A stretch of DNA of 64,000 nt from JANQNX01 sp965601665 (lineage in GTDB: Bacteria > Pseudomonadota > Gammaproteobacteria > Eutrophobiales > Eutrophobiaceae). Position numbers and translations under genes: made by a program. Below, in pieces: positions 8,649 through 17,100 of this stretch; the first letter of the stretch is position 1; the number at the start of each line of letters is the position of its first letter. Location: assembly GCA_965601665.1 (NCBI GenBank), contig OZ271833.1:620001-684000 (forward strand), given 5' to 3'. The notes under the pieces are model-generated. The model worked only from the letters and a program-made list of their open reading frames with translations. It did not search any database and was not told the DNA's origin.

Positions 8649-10093
8649 CGTTTTAACTGCCAGCGGTGGAATTTTCCAAGCAGGTTTAATAACCACTGCG
8701 GGGCATGGTTTTTTTTCCAGATACCTGCCGTGTATTTATTTGCTTCGGCCAGCGTTGGGTAAATATGTATGGTGCCCAGTATCTTGTTTAGTCCCAGGCC
8801 GTACTTCATGGCCGTAATGTATTCCGTGATTAATTCACCGGCCTGTTCGGCAACTATCGTCACACCCAGGATGCGATCCTTTCCGGGTACCGTCAGTACC
8901 TTTATGAAGCCGTTTGTTTCACCTTCAGTAATGGCCCGATCCAGTTCTTCCAGTTCATAGCGGGACACCTCGTAGTCCACGCCTTGTTGTATTGCCTCCT
9001 GTTCGTTTAATCCCACACGAGCTACTTCAGGCTCTGTAAAGGTGGCCCAGGGAATCACGGAATAATCGACCTTGAATTTCCGGAAGCGGCCGAACAGGGC
9101 ATTGACACTGGCATACCAGGCCTGGTGTGCTGCAACATGCGTAAACTGGTAAGGTCCGGCAACATCGCCACAGGCGAAGATATTTGGCAGGGAAGTTTGC
9201 ATGTACTCGTTAGCCTTTAATGTGCCATTGGCGTTTAGATCAAGCTGTAATTTGTCTACGCCTGGTATCGTGGTAACGGCTTTTCTGCCCACGGCGATGA
9301 GCAAGGCATCGAATTCCAGCTTGATCTCCTGCTTGTTTTGATCGCAGACCAGGTATTTTCTGTTATCACTCTTTTCGATACGTACGGCACGTGTATCTGG
9401 CATGCAGGTGACGTTATCATTCTCAAGTTGCTGCTGGATAAGGGCCGATACTTCCTCGTCTTCCTTCAGCATAATACGCGGCGCCATTTCCACCTGAGTC
9501 ACATTGCTGCCAAGCCGACCGAAAGCCTGGCTAAGTTCAGAGCCGATCGGTCCTCCTCCGAGTACAATAAGTTTTGCGGGTTGTTGCCTCAGTCCCCACA
9601 GGTTTTCCGATGTGAAATAATCGCCTTCTTCAAGGCCGGGCAGTGGCGGTACGATGGGCAGGCCGCCCGATGCAATAATGATATTACGCGTCGTCAATAC
9701 CGTGTCGTTTACCTTTACAGTGTGTGCGTCGATGATTTCAGCCTCACCGATAAGGCATTCCACGCCCAGTGACTGGTACCTTTCAATAGAGTCGTGCGGT
9801 TCTATATCCTTGATTACGTTTGCCACGCGTTCCATGACAGCGGCAAAATCGACCTCGGGTTCGCCAACACTGATACCAAACTCATTAGCGCGTTTAATCA
9901 ACGACGCAACCCGGGCTGACTTGATCAGTGCCTTGGAGGGCACGCAACCGGTATTGAGGCAATCACCGCCCATGCGGTTTTTCTCGATAATGGTTACGCT
10001 GGCATTGACGGCGGCGGCAATGTAGGCAGATACCAGCCCGGCCGATCCTGCACCTATTACAACCAGGTTGCGGTCATAGTGTGTGTCAGTCAT
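8645..10093 (-). CDS. FAD-dependent dihydrolipoamide dehydrogenase/mercuric reductase-like oxidoreductase
   Basis: A 482-residue flavin disulfide reductase. Motifs in order: FAD site GAGSAGLVSAYIAA, redox-active cysteines in GGDCLNTGCVPSKALIKSA, NAD site LGGGPIGSELSQAFGRLG, second FAD motif IFACGDVAGPYQFTHVAA, and a C-terminal IHIYPTLAEAN in place of the HPT-E of lipoamide dehydrogenases. A hydrophobic/basic tail (PQWLLNLLGKFHRWQLKR) follows. Its start overlaps the TVP38/TMEM64 gene by 8 bp. This pairing of an oxidoreductase of this type with a TVP38 membrane protein is widespread, so the enzyme is probably membrane-linked rather than part of a 2-oxoacid dehydrogenase. The substrate is unknown; mercury reduction is unlikely without a HMA domain or mer genes. 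Confidence 0.9.
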   Translation of the reverse strand: MTDTHYDRNLVVIGAGSAGLVSAYIAAAVNASVTIIEKNRMGGDCLNTGCVPSKALIKSARVASLIKRANEFGISVGEPEVDFAAVMERVANVIKDIEPHDSIERYQSLGVECLIGEAEIIDAHTVKVNDTVLTTRNIIIASGGLPIVPPLPGLEEGDYFTSENLWGLRQQPAKLIVLGGGPIGSELSQAFGRLGSNVTQVEMAPRIMLKEDEEVSALIQQQLENDNVTCMPDTRAVRIEKSDNRKYLVCDQNKQEIKLEFDALLIAVGRKAVTTIPGVDKLQLDLNANGTLKANEYMQTSLPNIFACGDVAGPYQFTHVAAHQAWYASVNALFGRFRKFKVDYSVIPWATFTEPEVARVGLNEQEAIQQGVDYEVSRYELEELDRAITEGETNGFIKVLTVPGKDRILGVTIVAEQAGELITEYITAMKYGLGLNKILGTIHIYPTLAEANKYTAGIWKKNHAPQWLLNLLGKFHRWQLKR

Positions 10094-10802
10094 CGCTATC
10101 CGCCTCGAAATCGTCCATGCTCTGGTGCCGCTTCTTTCTTATATATACCAATGTTTTTTTCGCAACCAGTGGAAACAGCCCCAGTAAGGCAAATGATAAT
10201 AATAACTCCAGTGACAAAACATCAGACGGTGATTCAATCTGTGCCAGCTGTGTGCCGGCATTAACAAAAATGGCCGTTGGCACCAGCATACCTAGCTGGC
10301 TGACCCAGGCAAATGTGAAGGTACGTATCGGTGTCAGCGCCATGACGATATTGATGATGAAAAAAGGAAAAATCGGCACCAGACGAATGGTAAACAGGTA
10401 AAGGCTGCCTTCCTGTTTAATGCCGTGGTTTATTGGCGCAAGCTTCTTACTAAAATGGTTTTGAACGTAATCGTGAAATAGATAACGTGATATGAGGAAC
10501 GCAATCGTCGCACCGATGACCGATGCAAATGAACATAGCAGCGTTCCCCATAACACCCCGAATATCGCACCTCCCAGCAGTGTCATGATGCCCGCACCCG
10601 GTAGCGATGCCGATGTAATCAATACGTAGCTGACGAAAAATATGACGCCTGTCCTGATTGGGTGCATCAGGTAGTAATGGTCGATTTCCGCCTGGCGCGA
10701 CTTGATATACGCAAGATTCAGGTATTGCTGGATATCCAGCAGGAAGAATAGTGCGGCCACAATGATAACGATCGCCAGTAGCAGAAATTGTTTCGTTTTC
10801 AT
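10086..10802 (-). CDS. TVP38/TMEM64 (DedA-superfamily) membrane protein
   Basis: A 238-residue polytopic inner-membrane protein of the VTT/SNARE-associated family related to DedA transporters. The family core is clear: SLPGAGIMTLLGGAIFG, then GATIAFLISRYLF, with LVPIFPFFIINIVMAL and the FAWVSQLGMLVPTAIFVNAG re-entrant segment. DedA relatives act in lipid flipping and proton-dependent envelope functions. A longer reading from TTG 10823 exists but would lie inside a terminator hairpin, so ATG 10802 is chosen; it has no ribosome site. The downstream oxidoreductase gene overlaps by 8 bp, so the two are one transcription unit. Confidence 0.92.
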   Translation of the reverse strand: MKTKQFLLLAIVIIVAALFFLLDIQQYLNLAYIKSRQAEIDHYYLMHPIRTGVIFFVSYVLITSASLPGAGIMTLLGGAIFGVLWGTLLCSFASVIGATIAFLISRYLFHDYVQNHFSKKLAPINHGIKQEGSLYLFTIRLVPIFPFFIINIVMALTPIRTFTFAWVSQLGMLVPTAIFVNAGTQLAQIESPSDVLSLELLLSFALLGLFPLVAKKTLVYIRKKRHQSMDDFEADSDD

Positions 10803-10805
10803 CGC

Positions 10806-10834
10806 AAAAAAAACTCGTGTCAAAAGACACGAGT
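10806..10834 (-). terminator. Intrinsic terminator abutting the TVP38 start codon
   Basis: Perfect 9-bp inverted repeat (10813-10821 with 10826-10834, sequence ACTCGTGTC on the plus strand) with an AAAA loop, followed on the minus strand by eight T residues (10806-10813). This is a textbook rho-independent terminator for the small gene at 10882-11169. The T-tract stops only three bases before the ATG of the TVP38 gene at 10802. Confidence 0.85.
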
Positions 10835-10881
10835 ATTCTACTGGAATTGACGCTGTTTACTATTGAGCAGGAGGGAAGGAG

Positions 10882-11169
10882 TTAGTAAGCAGCGGCCAGT
10901 AGTTGGCCTTCAACGGTCATTGCTTTCCCGGTCATGCCATGCAGCCGGGTGACACGTTTCAATCCCAGGAGGAATGGGGATTCATTCCGCTGCAGACCAA
11001 GTTCATATTCATAAGCAAGTGCATTCCTGAACTCAAGGTCGTCTAGTTCAAGGTTGCGATGAATCCTGTTGGACAGCTGTCCGATATCCGGCACGAACAT
11101 CCAGCGCTGTTTGTAATCCTTGCAGCCGAAACCGGCAATTCCTCGGTAGCGGCATGGGTAAACATTCAT
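10882..11169 (-). CDS. Conserved-looking hypothetical protein (95 aa)
   Basis: A 95-residue basic, soluble protein beginning MNVYPCRYRGIAGFGCKD. It has no signal peptide, membrane segment or motif that I recognise; the middle is mixed charged/helical (LDDLEFRNALAYEYELGLQ). GGGA lies about 9 bases upstream of the ATG and a strong terminator follows 48 bases after the stop, which supports a real, separately transcribed gene. The 5' region (11170-11443) is very A+T-rich. Confidence 0.6.
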   Translation of the reverse strand: MNVYPCRYRGIAGFGCKDYKQRWMFVPDIGQLSNRIHRNLELDDLEFRNALAYEYELGLQRNESPFLLGLKRVTRLHGMTGKAMTVEGQLLAAAY

Positions 11170-11443
11170 TTCTCATTCCCAAGCGTTAGTAATACTTGTA
11201 ATGGAGCAAGCTGTATGCCCGTTGAGCCAGTTTAAGAAATGATATTAAATAAAAATATATTTAATAATAAAAACAATAATATAAATGATATATATGATAT
11301 GGATTTGAGACTGATATCACGATGGATTTGCATATCACTACGCGCAAACTGTATCCATTGTCGCTTTGCCCCGACACAATTCATTTTTGTTTACAGGGAG
11401 AAAACGGTACGATGATTTCCTTTGTTTATGTATTGGAACGGGT
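11170..11443. other. A+T-rich divergent intergenic region
   Basis: 274 bases between the small gene (minus) and mlaC (plus). The stretch 11230-11310 is almost purely A/T, with runs such as TTTAATAATAAAAACAATAA and repeated GATAT steps, and is probably a curved or H-NS-type promoter region. No defined operator was seen. Confidence 0.5.
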
Positions 11444-12070
11444 ATGAAGAGGCAGTGGTCGGTATTTATTCTCATTTGTGTATTTAGCATGCCGCTATGG
11501 TCAGCTTTCACCGAGCCAATGGCGCGAGTGAAGGACTCCGTCGACAGGGTAATTACCGTGCTGCAGGATGAATCCCTGGATCGGGAAACGCAGTGGAACA
11601 GGATAGGGGCTGTTATTAATGACAGCTTTGATTTCCGAAGCATGTCGCAGAGTGTTCTGGCAACAAACTGGAAAAAGGCCACGCCCGAAGAAAGGAAACG
11701 CTTTGTCGAGTTTTTCTCACAATACCTGGAAGAAACCTACCGCACCAAGATTGAATCCTATAGCAACCAGCGGGTTGAATACCTTGCCGAGACGGTACGC
11801 GGCAAACGTGCCGTGGTTGAAACGGTTATTGTCACTGACAGTACGCAGATACCGGTGAACTACAAGTTAAAAAATAACAACGGCGAATGGTATGCCTATG
11901 ACGTTGTGATAGAAGGTGTCAGCCTGGTCAGTAATTACCGTAGTACTTTTGCGGCCATTGTGAACAACGACGGCATGGATGGCCTGTTAAACGATATACA
12001 GGACCGTATAAGAAGGCACAAGGAGTCACAGGCTGCGAAAAGCGAGACAATCGTCCCTGAAGACAGCTAA
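11444..12070 (+). CDS. mlaC: MlaC-family periplasmic phospholipid-binding protein
   Basis: A 208-residue protein of the MlaC/Ttg2D family, which shuttles phospholipid between the outer-membrane MlaA complex and the inner-membrane MlaFED complex. ATG 11444 is chosen because GGA at 11435-11437 lies 7 bases upstream and the product opens with a signal peptide (MKRQWSVFILICVFSMPLWS). Family features: the helical DSFDFRSMSQSVLATNW segment, FFSQYLEETYRTKIESY, and the YDVVIEGVSLVSNYRSTF motif near the C-terminus. It lies tail to tail with mlaD, 16 bp apart, instead of in the same operon as in E. coli. Confidence 0.9.
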   Translation: MKRQWSVFILICVFSMPLWSAFTEPMARVKDSVDRVITVLQDESLDRETQWNRIGAVINDSFDFRSMSQSVLATNWKKATPEERKRFVEFFSQYLEETYRTKIESYSNQRVEYLAETVRGKRAVVETVIVTDSTQIPVNYKLKNNNGEWYAYDVVIEGVSLVSNYRSTFAAIVNNDGMDGLLNDIQDRIRRHKESQAAKSETIVPEDS

Positions 12071-12086
12071 TACAGGCTAACCGCAA

Positions 12087-12542
12087 TCAGTTACTGTCAG
12101 ATTCAAAAATATACTTGCTAATTAATTCTTCAAGATTGATTGAAGGTTCAGTTTCTATAATTTCTTCGCCTTCCAGGAGTATCGTGTTACTTCCGCCTGC
12201 AGATAGCTTGACGAAACGATCGCCAATGATGCCAGCTGTACGAATGGAGGCGATAGAATCATCGGGAACGGCTACCTCGTCAGCTACGGTAATCGTTACC
12301 TCGGCAACGTAGTCTTCCGGATTAAAACGGATAGTTTTGACGTGGCCGACTTTCACTCCGGCCATTTCAACGGCAGCGCCCTGTTTCAAACCGGATGCAG
12401 AGGTAAAGCGCGCAACCAGTTCATACTGGTTCTGGTTGAACAAGCCAATGTCACCCAGCCTGAAGGCAAGAAAACTCACAGCAATAATGCCGGTTAACAT
12501 GAACAGGCCAACAACGATCTCAAGCTGTCTATTTTTATCCAT
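12087..12542 (-). CDS. mlaD: MlaD, MCE-domain subunit of phospholipid ABC transporter
   Basis: A 151-residue protein: one N-terminal transmembrane helix (about residues 8-28) and a single periplasmic MCE domain with the expected ASGLKQGAAVEMAGVKVGHV and SIRTAGIIGDRFVKLSAGG motifs, ending in the acidic LEELISKYIFES tail. MlaD forms the hexameric periplasmic ring on the MlaFE core and holds lipid. It is the third gene of an mlaFED operon, 9 bp after mlaE. Slightly shorter at the C-terminus than the E. coli protein, but complete. Confidence 0.93.
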   Translation of the reverse strand: MDKNRQLEIVVGLFMLTGIIAVSFLAFRLGDIGLFNQNQYELVARFTSASGLKQGAAVEMAGVKVGHVKTIRFNPEDYVAEVTITVADEVAVPDDSIASIRTAGIIGDRFVKLSAGGSNTILLEGEEIIETEPSINLEELISKYIFESDSN

Positions 12543-12551
12543 ACAGAAATC

Positions 12552-13337
12552 TTACAGGATCAGGGCACTGAGTAAATAATCACTAAACAGTACGGCAATA
12601 GCGGATAATACAACTGCTTCTGTTGTAATACGGCTGACTCCCTCCGAACCATACATACCCCGACTGTCGAGGTGTAAATGGAACCCCTTGTCACAGGCAA
12701 TCCAGACGATCAGTAAACCAAATACGACAGACTTGGCGAAGCCCATGAAAAGATCACGGATAAGTATGGTATCGTTCATGCTTAGAAAATAGGCGCCTGG
12801 GCTAACGCCGAAGAGCAATACGCCAACTATATAACCACCAAACAGGCCAACGAGGATAAACAGCGCTGTTAACAATGGTACGGCTATCAGTCCGGACAAT
12901 ATTCGGGGTGCAAACAGGTAACGATACGGATCGATGGCCATGCATTCCAGCGCGTCTATCTGGTTATCTGTGCGCATGATGCCTATTTCCGCGCACATTG
13001 CCGAACCTGCCCGTGCTATAACCATTAATGCCGTCAGAACCGGACCCAGTTCGCGAATCAGGCTCAGGCCGACAGCAGACCCTAACAAACTCACTGAACC
13101 AAAACGCACCAACGTATCGTAAAACTGCAACGCTAAAACCATGCCGACGAACAACCCCGAGCAGGCAATCACCAACATAGAGCGCGCACCGACGAAAGCA
13201 AGTTGTTTAATGGATGCATGGTAAGGAAACGGGACTGTAAAGGCCTTACGCATACTGCGATACAGAAACAGGCCAGCCATGCCAAGCCGCTGTATACGAT
13301 TAAGCAAATATGTCGGCAAGCTGATTGTGCTATCCAT
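12552..13337 (-). CDS. mlaE: MlaE, permease of phospholipid ABC transporter
   Basis: A 261-residue inner-membrane permease of the MlaE/YrbE family. Signature stretches include RELGPVLTALMVIARAGSAM, MRTDNQIDALECMAIDPYRY and FLSMNDTILIRDLFMGFAKS, with five to six hydrophobic segments. MlaE dimerises inside the MlaD ring and binds two copies of MlaF. It is co-directional with mlaF (2 bp gap) and mlaD (9 bp gap). Length is typical. Confidence 0.95.
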   Translation of the reverse strand: MDSTISLPTYLLNRIQRLGMAGLFLYRSMRKAFTVPFPYHASIKQLAFVGARSMLVIACSGLFVGMVLALQFYDTLVRFGSVSLLGSAVGLSLIRELGPVLTALMVIARAGSAMCAEIGIMRTDNQIDALECMAIDPYRYLFAPRILSGLIAVPLLTALFILVGLFGGYIVGVLLFGVSPGAYFLSMNDTILIRDLFMGFAKSVVFGLLIVWIACDKGFHLHLDSRGMYGSEGVSRITTEAVVLSAIAVLFSDYLLSALIL

Positions 13338-13339
13338 AT

Positions 13340-14140
13340 CTAGTGTCTGGTCAATTTGTCGAGATACGCTTCGCCATCGATTCGCTCGTTGCTGGCGCGG
13401 CGTTGCAACATGTTTACAATTCTCGAGTCTTTACTCGCGAGGATTTGTTCCGGAGTGCCGGTAATGATCTGCTGACCCTGGTCTATGATTGTCAGCCTGT
13501 CGGCTATTTTGAACGCGCTTTCCAGTTCATGGGTGACTACGACGATACTCATGTTCAACGCATCGCGAAGTTTCAGAATCAGCTCATCCAGCTCTGCGGA
13601 GGTAACCGGGTCGAGCCCGGCAGAGGGCTCATCGAAAAACAGGAGGGCAGGGTCCATGACCACGGCACGGGCAAGTCCTGCACGTTTCAACATTCCCCCC
13701 GATAATTCTGCCGGCATAAGGTCTTCATAATCCGCAAGACGCATCAGTTCCAGTTTCAACCTTGCCATAATACGAATGGTTTGCTTATCAAGCCTGGTAT
13801 GTTCCAGTAGTGGCAATTCCACGTTTTCAATCAGCGACATGGAACTGAATAGCGCGCCGTTCTGAAACGCTACACCCAGTCGCTTGCGTAATTCATACAG
13901 CTCTGCCTGTTGCATTGTGCATACTTCCCGGTCGAGCAAACGAATTGAACCACTATCCGGTTGATGCAGGCCAAGTATGTTTTGTAGTAATGTGGATTTA
14001 CCTGAACCGCTATGACCCATGATGACCATGATTTCACGGTAGTTAACAGCCAGGTTTATATCTTTCAGGACCTGACGTTTGCCATAGAAGCTATTGAGTT
14101 GATTGATCTGAACAACGGGTTTTTCCACAGTAACATTCAT
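13340..14140 (-). CDS. mlaF: MlaF, ATPase of phospholipid ABC transporter
   Basis: A 266-residue ABC ATPase with Walker A GHSGSGKST, signature LSGGMLKRAGLARA, Walker B LLFFDEPSAGLDPVTSAELD and the H-loop VVTHELESAF. The SGGMLKR signature and SAGLDPVT spacing are typical of MlaF/Ttg2A. It powers phospholipid trafficking to maintain outer-membrane asymmetry. It is the first gene of mlaFED. No MlaB STAS subunit is found next to it. Confidence 0.95.
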   Translation of the reverse strand: MNVTVEKPVVQINQLNSFYGKRQVLKDINLAVNYREIMVIMGHSGSGKSTLLQNILGLHQPDSGSIRLLDREVCTMQQAELYELRKRLGVAFQNGALFSSMSLIENVELPLLEHTRLDKQTIRIMARLKLELMRLADYEDLMPAELSGGMLKRAGLARAVVMDPALLFFDEPSAGLDPVTSAELDELILKLRDALNMSIVVVTHELESAFKIADRLTIIDQGQQIITGTPEQILASKDSRIVNMLQRRASNERIDGEAYLDKLTRH

Positions 14141-14197
14141 GTAGCAACATCATGCCAGAAAAGAAAAAGACTGGCACGTCAACCAGTAACTGAATAA

Positions 14198-17100
14198 CTA
14201 TAGCGAGGTGTTAGTCCCCAGACGCTTTGTAATCTGGTCAGCGAGCTCCTGTGAGCGGGCAAATTCAACCTGGCTCAATTCTTTCTGCAGCATGTCACGA
14301 CGTCGTACATCCATCGCATTGCCGCTGTTAGCGATAACCTGGTACCACGCCAATGCCTTGACCTTGTCCTGTTTGATGCCATTGCCATTCATGTACATGG
14401 TGGCTAGATTGCGCTGCGCAATCATGTGCCCCTGTTCCGCGGCCTTTGCATACCATTTTGCCGCTGCTACATAGTCCTGATCCACCCCTTCACCATAGGC
14501 ATAGGCAATACCGGTCTTGTATTGTGATGGCGCATAGCCCTTGTTAGCCGATTCCACGAAGTAATTAAATGCTGCCGCATGATCCTGTTTAACACCATCA
14601 CCAAACGAGTGGGCCAGACCCAATTCATATAACAATCGCGCATCATCTTTTGGCTCCTCGGGTGGTGCTTCTTCTTCAAGCAGGATGTCTGCTTCAATAA
14701 CCGGTTCTACCGCAATAGTGGCTACTTCTTCGCTTGCTGGCTCAGGCGAAGTGGGTTCAGGCTCTTCAATAATTTCCATCTTCAGGCTATCAAGGTTGTT
14801 TTTGGCAGAAGCATGACCCTGAATCGCAGCACGGGAGTACCATTGGGCCGCAATCTTGTTGTCCTGTTCTACGCCTTCACCCAGCAGGTACATGTTGCCA
14901 AGGCTGTATTGAGCATCCATATTCTGTTGGTCAGCAGCACGTCTATACCACTTAACTGCCTGCGAATAGTCCTGTTCAATGCCGTTGCCGGAGTAGTAAC
15001 GGGTTGCCAACTGGTACTGTGAATTGCTATCACCCCGTTCTGCCAGTGTGACCAACTCCCTGAACCTGTCATCGGTTGTAACGACATCAGCACGGGTACT
15101 TTTTTCTTCTATTTTGACTTCGGCCTCTGTGGCTACGGTAGTCACGGCTGCTGTCTCCGAGCTGACAACAGCCGGTTCCTGCTCAGCCGGTTTGTCTGCG
15201 GGTTCTTCAGTAATGACGGTAGCGGCCGCTGGTTCATCAGTTCCAAACAGGCTGGCGAAGAACCCCCCTGACGACTCTGCGTTATCAGATGCCGGAGTCC
15301 CGGCCGATGCATCGGAAACAACGGTAACGGCCTTGCTTTCGGCAGGCGTCATATCCGGTTCGACAACCTCTACAGGGTTAGCGGCTGTAGTGCTGGCTTC
15401 GGCAACGGCGGCTGCTGTTACTGCTGGTATGTCTTTAGTAGCGGTTTGTTCGCTACTCTCGGTGTTCAGTTTATTGAGTTCCTGTAATTCCTGCAGGCTT
15501 TGCAGATTTTGTCTTGCGGCAATGTGGCCCTGGTTACTGGATTTCTCGTACCAGTAGGCCGCATTGGTGTTGTCCTGTTCGACACCTTCTCCGAGCAGGT
15601 ACATATTACCAACGAGGTATTGTGCATTCTTGTCGCCTTGTTCAGCAGCAAGGTGATACAAGAGAAATGACTCGCCATAGTCCTGCGCCACCCCTTCACC
15701 GGCATAATACATGGTGCCCAGCATGGTTTGCGCCTCGGTGTCGCCAGACCGCGCCAGGGGTTCGAAGTGATACAGCGCCTGTTGATAATCCTTGTCGAGC
15801 AGCGCGCGTCTTCCCTCGTCGAGACTATATTTCGATGTGTCTATATTTTCATTTGTAACAAATGTTTTAGCGGGAGGTGTTTCTGTTATTGTTGGCACCT
15901 CGGGAATTAATTCTTCTTCGGCCTGCAGTGCTATCGATGATGTTTCGATTTCGCTATCAGATGCCTTGATCATCGCTACAATTTCGTCTTCAGCGACAAT
16001 TGCCTCGTTTACATCCACCGGGACTTGTTCTGACAGATTGCCGGCTTCGGCCTGTGTAGTGGTAAGCTCGGTTTCAATTGTTTGTGCTTCCGCTACTATT
16101 CCAGGTTCAACCGTCTCTTCAATCAGCTCGATTGTTTCTTCCTGCACAGGCTCGGGTAGGACAACGTTGGTAACAACAGACTCTTCAACAGCGACATCTT
16201 CCGGACGAGGTATAGACGGTTCAATAAATTGAGGTTCTTCAGGCGGGACCGGCTTTGTTATTTCTTCACTAACCAGTGACGGTTCTGTCATAGCGACTTG
16301 TTCAAGATCAACAGGCAAGGCCTCTTCAATGACGATGTCATCGGGTGTGGGCAACGGTGCCTCGGTAACCGCGGTTTCTTCAACAGCCGCGATTGCAGTC
16401 GCTGCCTGTTGTTCCACATTTGTCGTTTGCTGCGCTGCCGATTCTTCTGGCTGTTCGGATACCTGTTTTCGCTCGGGCTCAGGCAGGGTGACATCCGTTA
16501 CCACGGTTTCTTCAATAAAGACGTCTTCGGGTCTGGGCAACGGTGCCTCGGTAACCGCCGTTTCTTCAACAGCCGCGATTGCAGTCGCTGCCTGTTGTTC
16601 CACAGTTGTCGTTTGCTGCGCTGCCGATTCTTCTGGCTGTTCGGGTACCTGTTTTCGCTCGGGTTCAGGCAGGGCAACATCCGTTACCACGGCTTCTTCA
16701 ATGACGACGTCCTCGGGTCTGGGCAGCGGTGCCTCGGTAACCGCCGTTTCTTCAACAGCCGCGATTGCAGTCGCTGCCTGTTGTTCCACAGTTGTCGTTT
16801 GCTGTGCTGCCGATTCTTCTGGCTGTTCGGGTACCTGTTTTTGCTCGGGTTCAGGCAGGGCAACATCCGTTACCACGGCTTCTTCAATGACGACGTCCTC
16901 GGGTCTGGGCAGCGGGGTTTCGCTGACCGCAGGTTCTTCTGCAGCCGCGATGGTGATTGGCTCTTGCTGCTCTGCGTTTAGTTCTTCTTGTATTGCTGCT
17001 GTCTCGGGCTGTTCGGGCAACTGTGCTTGCATTGGCTCGGGTAACGTTACATCGGTGACAACAGTTTCTTCAATCAATACCTCGTCGGGACCGGGTATCG

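Noticed and set aside
8645..10093. Mercuric reductase (merA)
   Set aside because: No HMA domain, no C-terminal cysteine pair and no mer genes nearby; the TVP38 partner fits a general oxidoreductase pair.
10086..10823. TTG start at 10823 for the TVP38 gene
   Set aside because: It would place the first seven codons inside the terminator stem and T-tract; ATG 10802 starts directly at the first hydrophobic segment.
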